DNA of 64,000 nucleotides from Fomitopsis serialis (taxonomy: Eukaryota; Basidiomycota; Agaricomycetes; Polyporales; Fomitopsidaceae): positions 1 to 64,000 of the forward strand of contig NW_025955175.1 of the NCBI RefSeq assembly GCF_022376445.1, given 5' to 3'. Made by a program: the position numbers and the translations under genes. This document shows, piece after piece, positions 44,101 through 54,761 of this stretch. Each line of letters begins with the position of its first letter. Position 1 is the first letter of the stretch. Under the pieces are notes generated by a model. It searched no databases. It saw only the letters and a program-made list of their open reading frames with translations, and had not been told where the DNA came from.

Positions 44101-46867
44101 GATATCTGGGACCAACAAGACGGAGCGCGACCATTCTCAAGCGCGTTGGATCCAGCTCGCAATAGATGCATGGGATGCTCCAATACCCGACTTGAACACC
44201 ACCTACGAGGAGCAGTACGGGGAGCTCTGGGCTCTTGGATCCGACGGAGATGCTACAAGACGAAGGGCTCTGCACTACCTACTGATGTCAGAGACCTTGT
44301 CACCTAATGACCGGCTGTACGACCGTCTTGGAATGCTCCCGCGGATGAACCTGCAGTGCGGTCAGAAGGCCCGTACAATGACGATCGACTTTAAGCATAA
44401 ATTCAAGAGTTCGTTGCCTGCTTCGCCTTCTATAATACTTTGTATGAATGCTCATTACCATCACTGCAGATTTCGCAAGCCTGTTGCGTGGCAATAGTGG
44501 CCCGCTGGTTGCTGATCACCATGTTACACCTACCGATCTGAAGCGCAAGTTCGCGGCATTACTCGATTACAGTGAGAAGAAGATCACAACACTCTTCAAC
44601 CACAAGGACCATCAGAACGTCCCAATCGCTGTCCAACTCCTCCTGTCACTCAAGAAGCTCGCTTTGGTCGAAGGCTTCACCAATGCTGTCGAGAATCGCC
44701 CACTTGCATTGCTCGGACACTTTGTAGGCTACCTTGTCGAGCCTTTCATCACACCAACTCTTTCACTCTCGGAACAGCTGACGATGCTCTCTGCTGCTGC
44801 ACATCTGTGCTGTCTACTCTATCGTCGAAATCGGACGTCATTCTGTCCTGGGCAGTGGTACTACGACATGCAGACATTCATCAAGAATATCTTCTGGACC
44901 ACTGCGAAGATGAAGCTGCTCTGCCCGGATGGCGAACTCTTCATAGGACAGGACGGCACTGATCGCCTCGAGGGGAACTTTGGCACGTACCGTGACATGT
45001 ACAGCGCCCATAACGTCGACATTCTCGAGCTATCACAGCGAGCTGCGACTGCTGCAAACGTATGTCGCATCCTTGCTAAGCATCCTACATGGGATCGCGG
45101 CCACCGGCGCCTCCGGCTCGAGGGTGCGGAGGGCGTAGATCATACAAACCCGAGGTCTTGGATGGGCGATGTACGAGTGGCGTCGGTGAGCCTGTTGACA
45201 GTATGGCAAGCTGGTGCCCGCAACGTCACCAAGCTCCTTCGATCCTTGCATATTGAACTTGAGCAGCTGCCTGACGATATTGACCTGCTCCGACCATTTG
45301 GGAAGGATGCTGGCTATGTCGGGTTGAACGAGGACTTTGATTGGGACTCTCTGCATGGTGTCGAGCAGGCCGCGTCGCAACCAAGACGAACAACACTGCC
45401 CTCTGCTGACGAAGAGAATTGTCAAGTCGAGTTAGTGGACCTCTTACCAGAGGTTGGGGATCGCGACTTGGATGCGTCCCGCAAGGACAGCTCGCACTGG
45501 CTTGCAGTCGATGGCCAAGACGTGCACAAAGCGGCAGCAATTCGCTACTTCCTTATGACAGATGACGGCCGAAAATCCACAGACCGGCTTGCTCGTGTGC
45601 AAGGCGTGAAGAAAGTGCGCACGTTCTCGCGCAATCCGCCGCCTCCAAAGGATGACGACGACTCTATTATCGGCGACCGATTCCTCATTGGCCAGTTCTG
45701 TGCTACATTCATACGGGTTCAAAATACAGCTGCACTCGCCATTATCCGTGTTACTACCATCCGCAAGACATCCGGGGCTTCTGTCGACTCGATCCCACTC
45801 GCTGATTTCGCCAGCTCATCAGGCATCACATTTGTCGGCCAAGTATTACAGCTTACCCAAGACTCATCGACCTCAACATGGTCCTGGACAGGCAGCTACG
45901 AGTCATTCAATGCTACTGATGGCGGTGAGACGGCCGCGATCACTGCATCGAAGAAGTCTGCCCTTCTAGAGCTACCTGCACATCTCACCGAGTGCGTGAA
46001 GCCCACGCTGGAGCAGCAAACATCCGGCAGCGATGTATACGCGTGGAAATTCACATCTATAACCCTGTCAGCCCTATCCGAGTTCATGTGGGACCGTGTC
46101 AAGTCATACCAGCACCTCATACCATCTCGAGCGCCGACGCCGACGTTCCCCATGCGATCGTCCGGGAGCCCTGATTTCGCCTTCACCAGTCAAGAGGGCT
46201 CGATGGCACTAGCGGCGGGACCTCAGGAAGGGTTTGCGACGTGCTTCCTGTGCGGAGAAACAGTTGCAATCAAGAAGATGCGCGATCATGTCGGTGCTCA
46301 CCTTCTCGCCAAGTTGTTGTGCCTTCGTGACTCTCGCAAGTTAGTGTCTCCTGTGAGTATCACCCATAGCTTCTCGTGACAATGACTGTACTCACTTGCT
46401 CTGGTGTCTAGATTGGAGACATGCCGTGCGGGTACTGCGGCCGATCCGGGACATGCACAACGAAGCTGAAGAAGACAAAACACGCTTTCAAGGCCGAGTC
46501 AAACTGTATCTTCTGGAACTCTTTCAATATCGCATCAGCGGAGACACCCACGCAAACGGGCCCCAGTACCAACCGACCTGTGGTATGCAAACCGTGCGAG
46601 GAACGTCGTCCGCCACAGAAAGGCCCGAATATCGATGACGACATTGTGTTTTGGTCCTACAACATGCCGAAACACGTCAAGACGCATCACGCGAACATTC
46701 AGCTGAGCGAGGAATTCGAGCGTTCATTCGCATTTGGGTCGCGCAACGAGCGCATCTATCTGAAGCTGGAGAAAGGAAAGCCTGACGAGACGGATAAGGG
46801 TATGAAAAAGCGACGTGCACAGAACTCAGGCGAGGGCTCCTCTGCGAAGAAGGCGCGACATTCATGA
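41171..46867 (+). CDS. transposon protein: Ulp1-like protease fused to transposase-like core
   Basis: Seven exons (41171-41530, 41583-41741, 41783-42048, 42102-43356, 43409-44408, 44470-46352, 46412-46867) join in phase into 1,792 residues. Residues 1-240 form an Ulp1/adenain-type cysteine protease: His143 in AHWVLGYVDF, Asp160 in IYDSLP, Gln215 and Cys221 in RQSDAWSCGIF. A five-copy octapeptide repeat follows, then a finger RCTLCGMAINLGSGVSLHAY with NTH (about residue 453) and a CSEC cluster. From about residue 690 a long helical region leads to GQDGTDRLEGNFGTYR near residue 1180, the likely catalytic core. It recalls the D-x-L-E-x-x-F-G-x-x-R segment of P/THAP9-type transposases. The C-terminus has CFLCGETVAIKKMRDHVGAH, a Cys-rich ribbon, MPKHVKTHH and a basic tail KKRRAQN. 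It probably mobilises its own element. Two separate genes remain possible. Confidence 0.85.
42313..42435 (+). repeat. in-frame 24 bp tandem repeat (five units)
   Basis: Units encode PLDHLGDA, PLDRLGDA, PLDHLGDA, PPDRRLGDA and PLDHLGDA. One unit is 27 bp. The array sits in the linker between the protease and the zinc-finger region of the transposon protein. Confidence 0.92.
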
Positions 46868-47060
46868 ATCGTAGCTTAGATGTAGGGCCGACACAGCAGC
46901 ATAATACCTAGCACATTTTTCGGTCATTAATCGGTACTTTTTTCTCAAACTTAGGGGGGTGGGTGGGTCGTCCAAGCCCATGAGCGGCCTCACGGAAAAA
47001 AATTCGGGGGGTGGGGTGGGTGGTCGGACAGATTGGGCGAAATTCGGAAAAATAGGGCAT

Positions 47061-47093
47061 TGTGTACGAAATTTTATTTTCTGGTACCCCTTG
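47061..47093 (-). repeat. right terminal inverted repeat
   Basis: The inverted partner of 40802-40834, ending CTGGTACCCCTTG. Confidence 0.88.
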
Positions 47094-47101
47094 CAGTGCA
47101 G
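47094..47101 (+). repeat. target-site duplication, right copy
   Basis: CAGTGCAG, identical to 40794-40801. Confidence 0.9.
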
Positions 47102-48206
47102 AGACGTGAAGGTATTTATAGCAGGCCGAAAGACAGCTCCTGGCAGTCCAGGGCATACTTATGTCGAGATAAAGGAACCAACAGTGTGGACCGCTGTGGG
47201 GATCAAACCACAATCGCATGCGTCACGAAGCCCGGGGGGGCATGCGGCAGGATTTAGATAGGATGGGAGGATGACTAGTGCTTTGCACATGTCCTGGCGA
47301 ACATCATGGCCTGGGTGTAAAGATTACTGTCAGTAAGGATCATCACATCAACGGCTGGTAGCTTCGACAGGGTAGTCGTTGAGCAACCGAGTCCAGCATG
47401 GAGCTTCAAGCTTCAGGCCTTCAGGGCCTCAGTATACATATAGTATACCGTATACGGTCTGGCCGTGGTCGCTAGATCCATACACGAGATCGTCCATCTC
47501 GGTAGGACATAAAGCTAAAGCTTGATTAAAGCTGCGTAAAGCGATCAGCGCATGTTCACATGCAAGTCCTGTGAAGTACATATATGCGCATATGCACGCC
47601 AATTCGCCATCTCGCTTTAGCAAAAGTCGAAAAGCGCATACAGTCGGGTCCCCGGGCCATGGTTGTCGCAAAGCGGGCTATTCGTGAATTGACGGCACCA
47701 GAACCCCATAAAGAGCGCCAGTAAACACGATTGTCGAATGTATGCGGCCTGAAGAGCTCGTCATGCTGACCACTCAACAGAGCTTGTATAGTTCGAGCGT
47801 AGAGGATTGTACGACTCTGCCCTAGGTGTTGGAGTAACCGTGTCTTGGGAAGGGAGAACGAGAACCGAGGCGAACGACGAAACTGAAGAAAACAAAATAG
47901 CAACACGTACTGTCTCCCGAAAAACCAGCCTATCCGCCATGCGGTTACGCGATTCCTTTGCTAGGCGGGCACGACGAGCCCTACTATCAGAGACTTCCGT
48001 TGCAGGTGATTTGCCTCCCATAGCCGCCACGTCGCAAATCAAACTTGAAAGAGATGTTGCATGTATCCCGCATCAACGAGGATGAAGACGAGGAGAGTGA
48101 AGAAGACGAGGACGAGGACGAGGGAGGAGGTCATCGTCGGCCCTTTCCGTGCTAAGCGGGCCGGGCAAGCGCGCCAGTCCGAAAACGGTGAGCGCGAACA
48201 CACCGC
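47102..48206. other. intergenic region upstream of ATG12
   Basis: About 1.1 kb. A CTTCAGGCCTTCAGGGCCTCAG stretch near 47410 resembles the TCAG repeats at 22.7 and 26.5 kb and is followed by a TATAC-rich stretch with local palindromes. A purine-rich GAAGACGAGGA run at 48080-48128 precedes ATG12. A 31-codon hydrophobic minus-strand ORF (48135 down to 48040) may be real but is too short to judge. Confidence 0.4.
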
Positions 48207-48806
48207 ATGGCAGACGGTCAGGCTCGCGTTTTGCCCTCGGCATGGACGTCGCTCGACACCGCAGGCAGCATGCAGGAAGCCCAGGATGCCCTTGAGGCCT
48301 ACAGGAAGAAAGATCCGAACAAAGGTGCGTATACCACCACATCGGCGATGACCGGCGCACTGAAGTGGTCGCCGCACAGTCGTCGTGCGGTTCAAGGCGG
48401 TCGGGAATGCGCCAATCATGAAGCAGAATTTCTACAAGATCACCGCGTCGAATAGATTCCAGGCGGTGATTCAGTTCTTGAGGAAGGAGCTGGGGTGGAA
48501 GGCTGGAGACCCGCTGGTGAGCGCGTTGCTAGTCCACGTCGTCCGCGGCATATCTGACCACTGGCACGCCCAGTTCACGTACATCAACCTTGCGTTCTCT
48601 CCCGCGCCGGATGATACCGTGACGAACTTGTTTAAGGTATGTATTCTATGTCGTATCAACCATCGACATGGGCCTGACAAGGGGCGCCGCAGTCATTCGC
48701 GACAGATGGCCATCTAATAGTGAACTATAGGTTCGTGCTGATGACCTCTCTGACGAACACTTTGCCCTAATCCATCTTCACCAGTACAACTGCAGCATGG
48801 GGCTGA
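48207..48806 (+). CDS. ATG12: autophagy ubiquitin-like protein ATG12
   Basis: Five exons (48207-48324, 48380-48516, 48574-48636, 48693-48730, 48785-48806) join in phase to give 125 residues. ATG12 is a ubiquitin-like modifier that ATG7 and ATG10 attach to ATG5; the conjugate then drives ATG8 lipidation during autophagosome growth. The highly conserved core is plain: [20 protein letters not shown], then [38 protein letters not shown] and [13 protein letters not shown]. The protein ends in TTAAWG, with the C-terminal glycine that is conjugated without prior cleavage. The last exon is 22 nt and the fourth 38 nt. The start [16 protein letters not shown] gives an N-terminal extension of about 40 residues, normal for fungi. 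Confidence 0.95.
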
Positions 48807-49101
48807 TGCTTGTGTCTTTAATGTGTATACCCTTCGTAGGAAGGCTTTGTGAAACATCCTTGCTGCTACTCCGCTGGGATGCGAACCTTACCCACCACCC
48901 ATGACGCCGTCATCTCGCCCGCTTTCTGTCATTCCATTGTCCCAGATCAGTTCATGCACACGAAGTCCGAAACAGCAGGTTCCTCCTATCATACACGCTG
49001 CGGCAGTATCACGACAACAGACATACAAATCATTTCGCAGCCCGGCTACTACACAGACTCACAATCGCAGTATTTCCAGCTGCCATGGACTGTCCTCACA
49101 T

Positions 49102-50614
49102 CTAGCCCCTCCGCCAGGTGCCGGGGCCATCAGCGCTGCCGCTCGCGCTATCGCGACGACTGAAGAACGTGTTGTAAGCCGCGTTCTTCTCCATGCGGCG
49201 CTTCCGGTAGATGTCGTCAGGCGGCGCGGTCGGACGACTCCATTTGAACGGGCCGCCTTCGTTGGGCTGCACGACCGGTCTACGTCCCACAGGTTTCCAA
49301 GAACCGCCTCCGATGTCCTCGCCTACGCTCGTCTGCGCATTGACTGAACAGCTTCAAGGTGAGTGTGTTACCTTACGGAGACAGGTTTGTACTCACATCT
49401 CTCACGAGCCTGTTGCTCGAGTAGTACCTTTTCATAATTGGAATGGATGGCGTTATATTGGCGCTCCCAGACGTTGGCGAACATGTCCACTATGTGCTGG
49501 TATGTTTCTTCCGGGATGGCCTCGTCTTGCGCGCCGCAGAGATGCGGGATGTTCGCCGTCCCACCGGATGGGTCGTCAACACGTCCGGCTGCCATGAAAC
49601 ACATCAACATACTGCACCCGGTGCACTATACTAGCAGACGATCATACTGGCGTTCTTCAAGTACTCCACGCATTCGCCGATGCGATGGATGTACCTGTTT
49701 TTCTCTTCCTCGGTCGCATTGAATCCTCTGCAGACGACGTAGGCAAACGAGCGTCGACCCTGAAATGACGGGTTCTCTGTCCTGGTCGACGTGAATGCCT
49801 GACCTAGGAGGCGAACGATGTCGACGACCCATTTCAAAGGACGCGACCTAAAACTGATCACCAGGGAGCCGCCCTGCGCGATGTGCTGGAAGGAAACTAG
49901 TAGCTGGGCATATACCAGGCGGATTGTGTCCGCCCAGGGGATGATGTCGTCCGCCAACATGATCGCAGCATTCGCAAGGACAAGCTCAAAACCGCCGTCT
50001 GGGACCTCCCGTGGTCCTAACAGTCAGCACGCATTGCCATGACAGTGCCTCAAAATGACATTGCACGTACCTATGGTTGCCTGTCCCGTCGCAATCTCGC
50101 ACACATCTCCATACTGGACGTCGAACCGCTTCAGAAACTTGGTGCCAAGTTGTATCCGGATGCCTTTGGCCTCCGGGGACAAGGTGACACCGACGCCTCG
50201 AGCGTTCCTGTTGTTCTGCAACACCCAGATGGCGAAGCCCCCCGGGGCACACCCCAGGTCGAGGAAATGTTGGATCCGATCGTCGCCAAATGGACTACCG
50301 CTCATGTAGTTTATTTCATGGAAGGCGTGCTTGAATCCTACGAAGTGTCGCTGCGGGACGTCCTCCGACTGAATGGCCGCGCGGTTGTGCTGGTCTTGCA
50401 CCCTCTGGTGCCGGGTCACGTCAGGGCTTTGACGGCAGAAGTATTTCATAGCGGTGAGGCGGCGCAGTTCATACGATTTTTCGTAGAAGGGCAACTCGAA
50501 GCTCGTAAGCCTCGAGACGATCGCCTCGGGCAGGCCGTGGGCCAGGATGTCCTCAACGGCAGCGTCGACCTCTTCAATGGTCGTGAAGCTGTCGGTGGCA
50601 GTGGTAAGGTCCAT
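49102..50614 (-). CDS. FtsJ-like SAM-dependent methyltransferase, tandem copy 1
   Basis: Four exons (50614-50071, 50016-49648, 49588-49397, 49343-49102) give 448 residues. The Rossmann-type methyltransferase core resembles FtsJ/RrmJ RNA 2'-O-methyltransferases: motif I is HFLDLGCAPGGFAIWVLQNN, followed by VGVTLSPEAKG, and after an intron GGFELVLANAAIM and LVYAQLLVSFQHIAQGGSL with VISFRSRP. In this fungal expansion the target (RNA or other) is unknown. The C-terminal exon (VVQPNEGGPFKWSRPTAPPD) is a conserved W- and R-rich tail ending WRRG. In unspliced form a TAG at about 49631 would end the ORF; it lies inside the third intron (GTATGA to CAG, 59 bp). It is a head-to-tail paralogue of 51692-53277. 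Confidence 0.85.
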
Positions 50615-51691
50615 GGTGAGAATTTGCGTTCGGTTCTATGTCCGTCGGTATTTATGCTCGTTCGCCTCGAGGGGCCTGCGTGGAGATACTGCCTTCTAGC
50701 ATCCCGGGCTCAATGATCATAACACGAGGCTACCCAAAGCGAGAAGAAGCCGTGAATGAATGGATACGCTGATGCACTAGTAAGTGTGACGGGACAGCGA
50801 AGGATAGCGGGGAGTGAAGTGGCAGGCACTCACGTTCAGTTAGCCTAGGAACGTCTCAAGAACGTCTCGCGAGGATCCGCCTCTACACAGAGCATGACTC
50901 AGTCCGCAGGCGGAATACTCCTCCAAGAAACCACAGGATCCCAAATTTCGGCATTCTATCACACGCAGTACCTGCAATAGAAGGTAGTCGGATCACCAAC
51001 CTCCTGAAATGGTAGAGGTTGCTTGAGGGATTGAAGCGTTTACCGCACATCTAGATTGTGTCGATGAAAGCCTGGTCAACATCGATACGAGAAACCTAAC
51101 TTACACGAGGCTTGAGAGAGCGCTCGGCGACGGCGTAGGGATCCTTGATGATTCCCTCCCAGTTGTTCTCCGCTGCGATGGTTCCGGCGCGACGGTAGTC
51201 AGTATGATACATACAGTACGGCAACCAGACAAAGTCTCGTCGATGAGACGGGTTTCAATCCGTGATGCTTGTGCTATTGGAATAAGGAAACGTGTGCACC
51301 TTGCAACGTATCGTCGAACACGAGGGGGCCGTGCTGCTATAGTACTTACCAGCTGTTAGTACTAGTACTGGCACCGACACACGTGCATGGCAGGATCTAG
51401 GACACCCTTCGTTGAGCGGTATACTTCCAGTATGCGAGATACAAGAGCCGTGTATCCGTACGTAGCAAGAAGGTAGCTGTTCAACAGTGTACTCTCCGTA
51501 CACCGCACAACAACAGATGTAAGGCAAGAAGATATAGTGCACTTTGTCGTGTGGCGTCGGACCTTACGACTAAGATGCAACAAAGTCAAGAAGAAACAAT
51601 ACAGGTCAGCGTGTTGCTGGTTAGTGATTGCGCAGACTTACAGCTAGCAGTTCCAGTACTTCCAGTAGGTTAACAGGCAAGGCTTTCGACT
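50615..51691. other. spacer between the two methyltransferase genes
   Basis: About 1.1 kb with the promoter of copy 1 (a weak CATAAATA near 50648-50656) and no recognisable gene. TAGTACTAGTACTGG-type short repeats lie near 51350-51375. Confidence 0.45.
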
Positions 51692-53277
51692 TTAGTACTT
51701 CCTCCAAGAGCCTGGGCGATCGGCGGCGCGACCCACGCCGCCAACGCGCTTGAAGAGAGCGTTGTAACCGGCATTCTTCTCGTCACGGCGTCTGATATAG
51801 CTGTCAGCCGACTCCACGCTGGGGCGGCTCCGCCATGCAAATGAGCCGCCGCCGTTGGGCTGCGCGGTAGGTGTCTGCGATGACTTCTAAGTCCAGTACA
51901 AGACTGTAATCAGTTGGTGGCACTTACGAACACACGGGCAGCACCTAACTGCTGTCCAGCAGTGCGGTAACTTCCATTGTTCTCGTCTGAGCCTGCGCTC
52001 ATCACTGTATGCGATGAGTTATCAGCGGCTTGCACCATGGCCGGAGTGCGTTTGTGCCTGCCTCTATCTGCATTACGTCTCACAAACACTTTTTGACAAT
52101 TGTGGCGGATGGCAGCATACTTGCTCTGCCAAACGCCGGTGAATAGGTTCAACACATACTGGTATGTCGCTTCCGGAATCTCTTCGTCTCGCGTGCCGCA
52201 CAGACGAGGGATATTCGCCGCGCCACCGTTCGGTGCGTCGACGGGCCCGGCTACCACCAAACATACGTTAGCATGTCGATCCAATCTCACGCTTGTGTCA
52301 AAGACGAGGGACCCACTGGTAGTCTCGAAGTACCTGACACACAGACGAAGGCGGCGGATGTACTCATTTCTCTCATCCGTGCCCGCGCGGAATCCCCTGC
52401 ACACGACGTTGACGAAGGGTCTTCTTCCCTGATACATTGTGTTCACAGCATGCACCGACGTGAATGCCTCATCAAGGGCCCGAACGATATCGACGACCCA
52501 ATTCAACGGACGCGACCTGAGACTGATGACGAGAGATCCGTCCTGCGCGATGTGCTGGAAGGCGATCAGAAGTTGGGCATATGTCAGGGCGATGGACTGA
52601 GTCCAGCGGACGTCGTCCGTGAACATGATCGCGGCATGCGCAACGACGAGGTCAAAGCCTGTAGCCGGGGTATCTTCTATGGGGTGGTGTTAGTAAGGGT
52701 TATTCGGCATGCCCCGCTCGATGACCGACGTACCAATGGCTTCCCCTCCTGACGCAATCTTGCACAGATCTTCGTAGCGGACTTGGAGCTGCTCGAGAAA
52801 TGGGGAGTCAAGTTGTAGCCGGAGGCCTCCAGCGTCCGGGGACAAAGTGATTCCTATTCCTCTAGCATTCCTGTTGTTCTGCAGGATCCACGTCGAGGAT
52901 CCGCCTGGAGCGCAGCCCAAGTCAAGGAAGCTCTGAACTCGGTCCTCGCCGAACGCATTGTCACTCCCAGTGTTGATCTCCCCGAACGCGCGCCTGAAAC
53001 CTTCGAAGTGCAGTGCCGAGGAATCCTCCATATGCAACCTCGCTCGGTTGCGCTCGTATTGCTCCTTCTTCGCACGCGTCACGTCGGAGTTCTGGCGGGA
53101 GACGTACTTCATGGCCAGGAGTCGACAGAACTCATCCGACCGGTTGAGGAATGGCTGCTCGAAGCTTGTAAGGTCCGAAACGATATCCACAGTTATGCCG
53201 CGCTGCAGGACATCTTCAACTGCAGCGTCAACTTCGGCAATGGTGTTGAAGTTGTCGGGGGTGGGAGTACGGTCCAT
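51692..53277 (-). CDS. FtsJ-like SAM-dependent methyltransferase, tandem copy 2
   Basis: Four exons (53277-52734, 52676-52317, 52250-51928, 51886-51692) give 473 residues. Exon 1 has exactly the same length (544 nt) as in copy 1. Motif I is SFLDLGCAPGGSSTWILQNN, followed by GIGITLSPDAGG, GFDLVVAHAAIM and LTYAQLLIAFQHIAQDGSL with VISLRSRP. The tail carries QPNGGGSFAWRSRPSVESAD and ends GSWRKY. Start ATG 53277 matches the start of copy 1 (MDRTPTPDNFNTIAEVDAAV against MDLTTATDSFTTIEEVDAAV). The third intron (GTGGGT to TAG, 66 bp) is a multiple of three and has no stop, so its retention would add 22 residues. A TATA box lies about 40 bp upstream. Confidence 0.86.
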
Positions 53278-53315
53278 GGTGGGTTTGGCGACGTGACCTG
53301 TGTCTCCCCTGCCGG

Positions 53316-53322
53316 TATATAT
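53316..53322 (-). promoter_or_regulatory. TATA box of methyltransferase copy 2
   Basis: ATATATA on the coding strand, about 40 bp upstream of the ATG. Confidence 0.5.
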
Positions 53323-53977
53323 GTATGCCCCTTCACTTCGAGGCTGTGAGTTCACCCCTTCCGAAGAGGGGCGATCATGGTAACATGAGGTCTTCCTGGC
53401 ATGATCCGCCGAAGCTCCTCAATATCTTGCTCTAGATAAGAGCAGTCCGATGGACATCACAGCCTCGCGAATACTTGGCTTACTATCCATCCAGGGATAC
53501 CAGCTGCCGCTAGTGAAGAGCATAACACTGCCCGCAGGGAGTGATTCCCTCGTAAACTCCACCAAACCAGAGCCTTACCGTACCACTAGTACTTCTGCAG
53601 CACCTGCGATAGAAGGTGAATAGCGCGCACGTCCTCCGGGGGCAATATGCTTTGGCCCGGAAGTAGAGCTCACCATATACACACAGCGTCTGGACTAGTT
53701 GTAATTGAACGTGAAGGACGGTCACGCCGCCATGGAAGGCTAACACGAGGCTTGTGGGGCGACCGGTCCCAGATCATTGAGTGCTCGGTGAGATGAAGCA
53801 CCTCGACATAGGTGCGATCGACGCTGATTCTGCAGGTGAATATTGAACGATCACCGAGAGCTGTGTATTTCTATCGTGTTAGCGGTGAGGCAAGAAATCA
53901 GTAAAGCGAAGGTACAACGTCATAGACACGAAGACTGTGCGATTAGGTTTGAAGAGTTGTGATATGAGATCCGTCAC
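53323..53977. other. intergenic region
   Basis: About 650 bp with no recognisable gene. Short stretches (TCGCGAAT, AAGAGCATAACACTGCCCGCAG) look like the spacer at 50.9 kb, in keeping with the tandem duplication. Confidence 0.4.
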
Positions 53978-54559
53978 TTACAGTTCTTTCTCCAGTCCAG
54001 CTCGCATGTGAGCGCATGATATATGATATCTTCCGCGACATGCGCGTACCTGCAGGTGATAGGACACACGCTCCGGGAAAGGGTTGACTTCGAGAGGCGC
54101 CTCATCGACTTCGATTGTGAAGTCGTTGCAGCCAAAGCCTGTGTGTGTAGAATACACAGATGTGAATGGCAACTTCGCAAATTAGGACATGGCGGAGGAT
54201 GCTCGAGGCGCCAGTCTCGAACGAGAGCGCTGCAGTACGGCCTCCGAGGATGCATCTGACGCAGGAAAGGTGTGCACGCAGCCAATGAGCGTGCGCACAT
54301 TACGAAGTAGGGCTACACGCCACGCTTCCCGCTTAGGGAGTGATGGATCGATGTCGAGAGGTGTTACGAGGAAGAGACGGGAGGTGAGAACAATCTCTAA
54401 GTGCGGGAGGAAGAATGAGCGCGCCGCCAATAGCGTGTCGTGAAGACGGTCAGGTGACGCTTCATACAGCGCACCGCTGTCGGCGAGCTTTCTCACCTCC
54501 TCCTCCGCATCGTCTTCGCAAAGGCATTTCACCACACCGCTTGGACACAGACATGTCAT
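53978..54559 (-). pseudogene. unknown ORF interrupted by one in-frame TAA
   Basis: From ATG 54559 an ORF with protein-like text (LADSGALYEASPDRLHDTLL, then LTSRLFLVTPLDIDPSLPKR and ALLRNVRTLIGCVHTF) runs to a TAA at 54182-54184. Beyond it, in the same frame, another protein-like stretch continues (LPFTSVYSTHTGFGCNDF, then TIEVDEAPLEVNPFPERVSY) to a stop at 53978. The whole would be about 194 codons. I recognise no family. It may be one gene with a nonsense mutation, two exons whose intron hides the stop, or chance. It is divergent from ATG27. Confidence 0.35.
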
Positions 54560-54761
54560 TTCTTGCACGGCCGCACCCTCAGCCAGTAACGTGGGCAGCG
54601 TGGGTTACGGCGAAGACGGCTGCCCGCCAATGATAAAGCTGTAGCAGCCTGAGATACAGCGTGACTAGCACACCGCGGTATCAGCCGCTAGACTTACCTT
54701 TGCTCGAATTAGAGCCTGCAGCTCTCCCAGGGAGGGTTTCGACGACTTGCGACGACCCATC

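Larger units (their letters stand above)
40802..47093 (+). mobile_element. complete 6.3 kb DNA transposon encoding one large protein
   Basis: The element starts CAAGGGGTACCAG and ends with its inverted copy. The terminal inverted repeats are 33 bp with 27 matching positions. An 8 bp direct duplication, CAGTGCAG, flanks it exactly. Eight-base duplications are known for the hAT, P and Zisupton/KDZ groups. The CAAGGGG ends are hAT-like, while the encoded protein is not a typical hAT transposase. Inside lies one seven-exon gene with no stop or frameshift (41171-46867), so the element looks intact and perhaps recently active. Non-coding arms of about 340 and 225 bp carry G-rich subterminal sequence (GGTGGGTGGTCGG at both ends). 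Superfamily placement is open. Confidence 0.9.

Noticed and set aside
48040..48135. 31-codon hydrophobic minus-strand ORF divergent from ATG12
   Set aside because: It could be a small membrane protein, but length and composition alone cannot support it.
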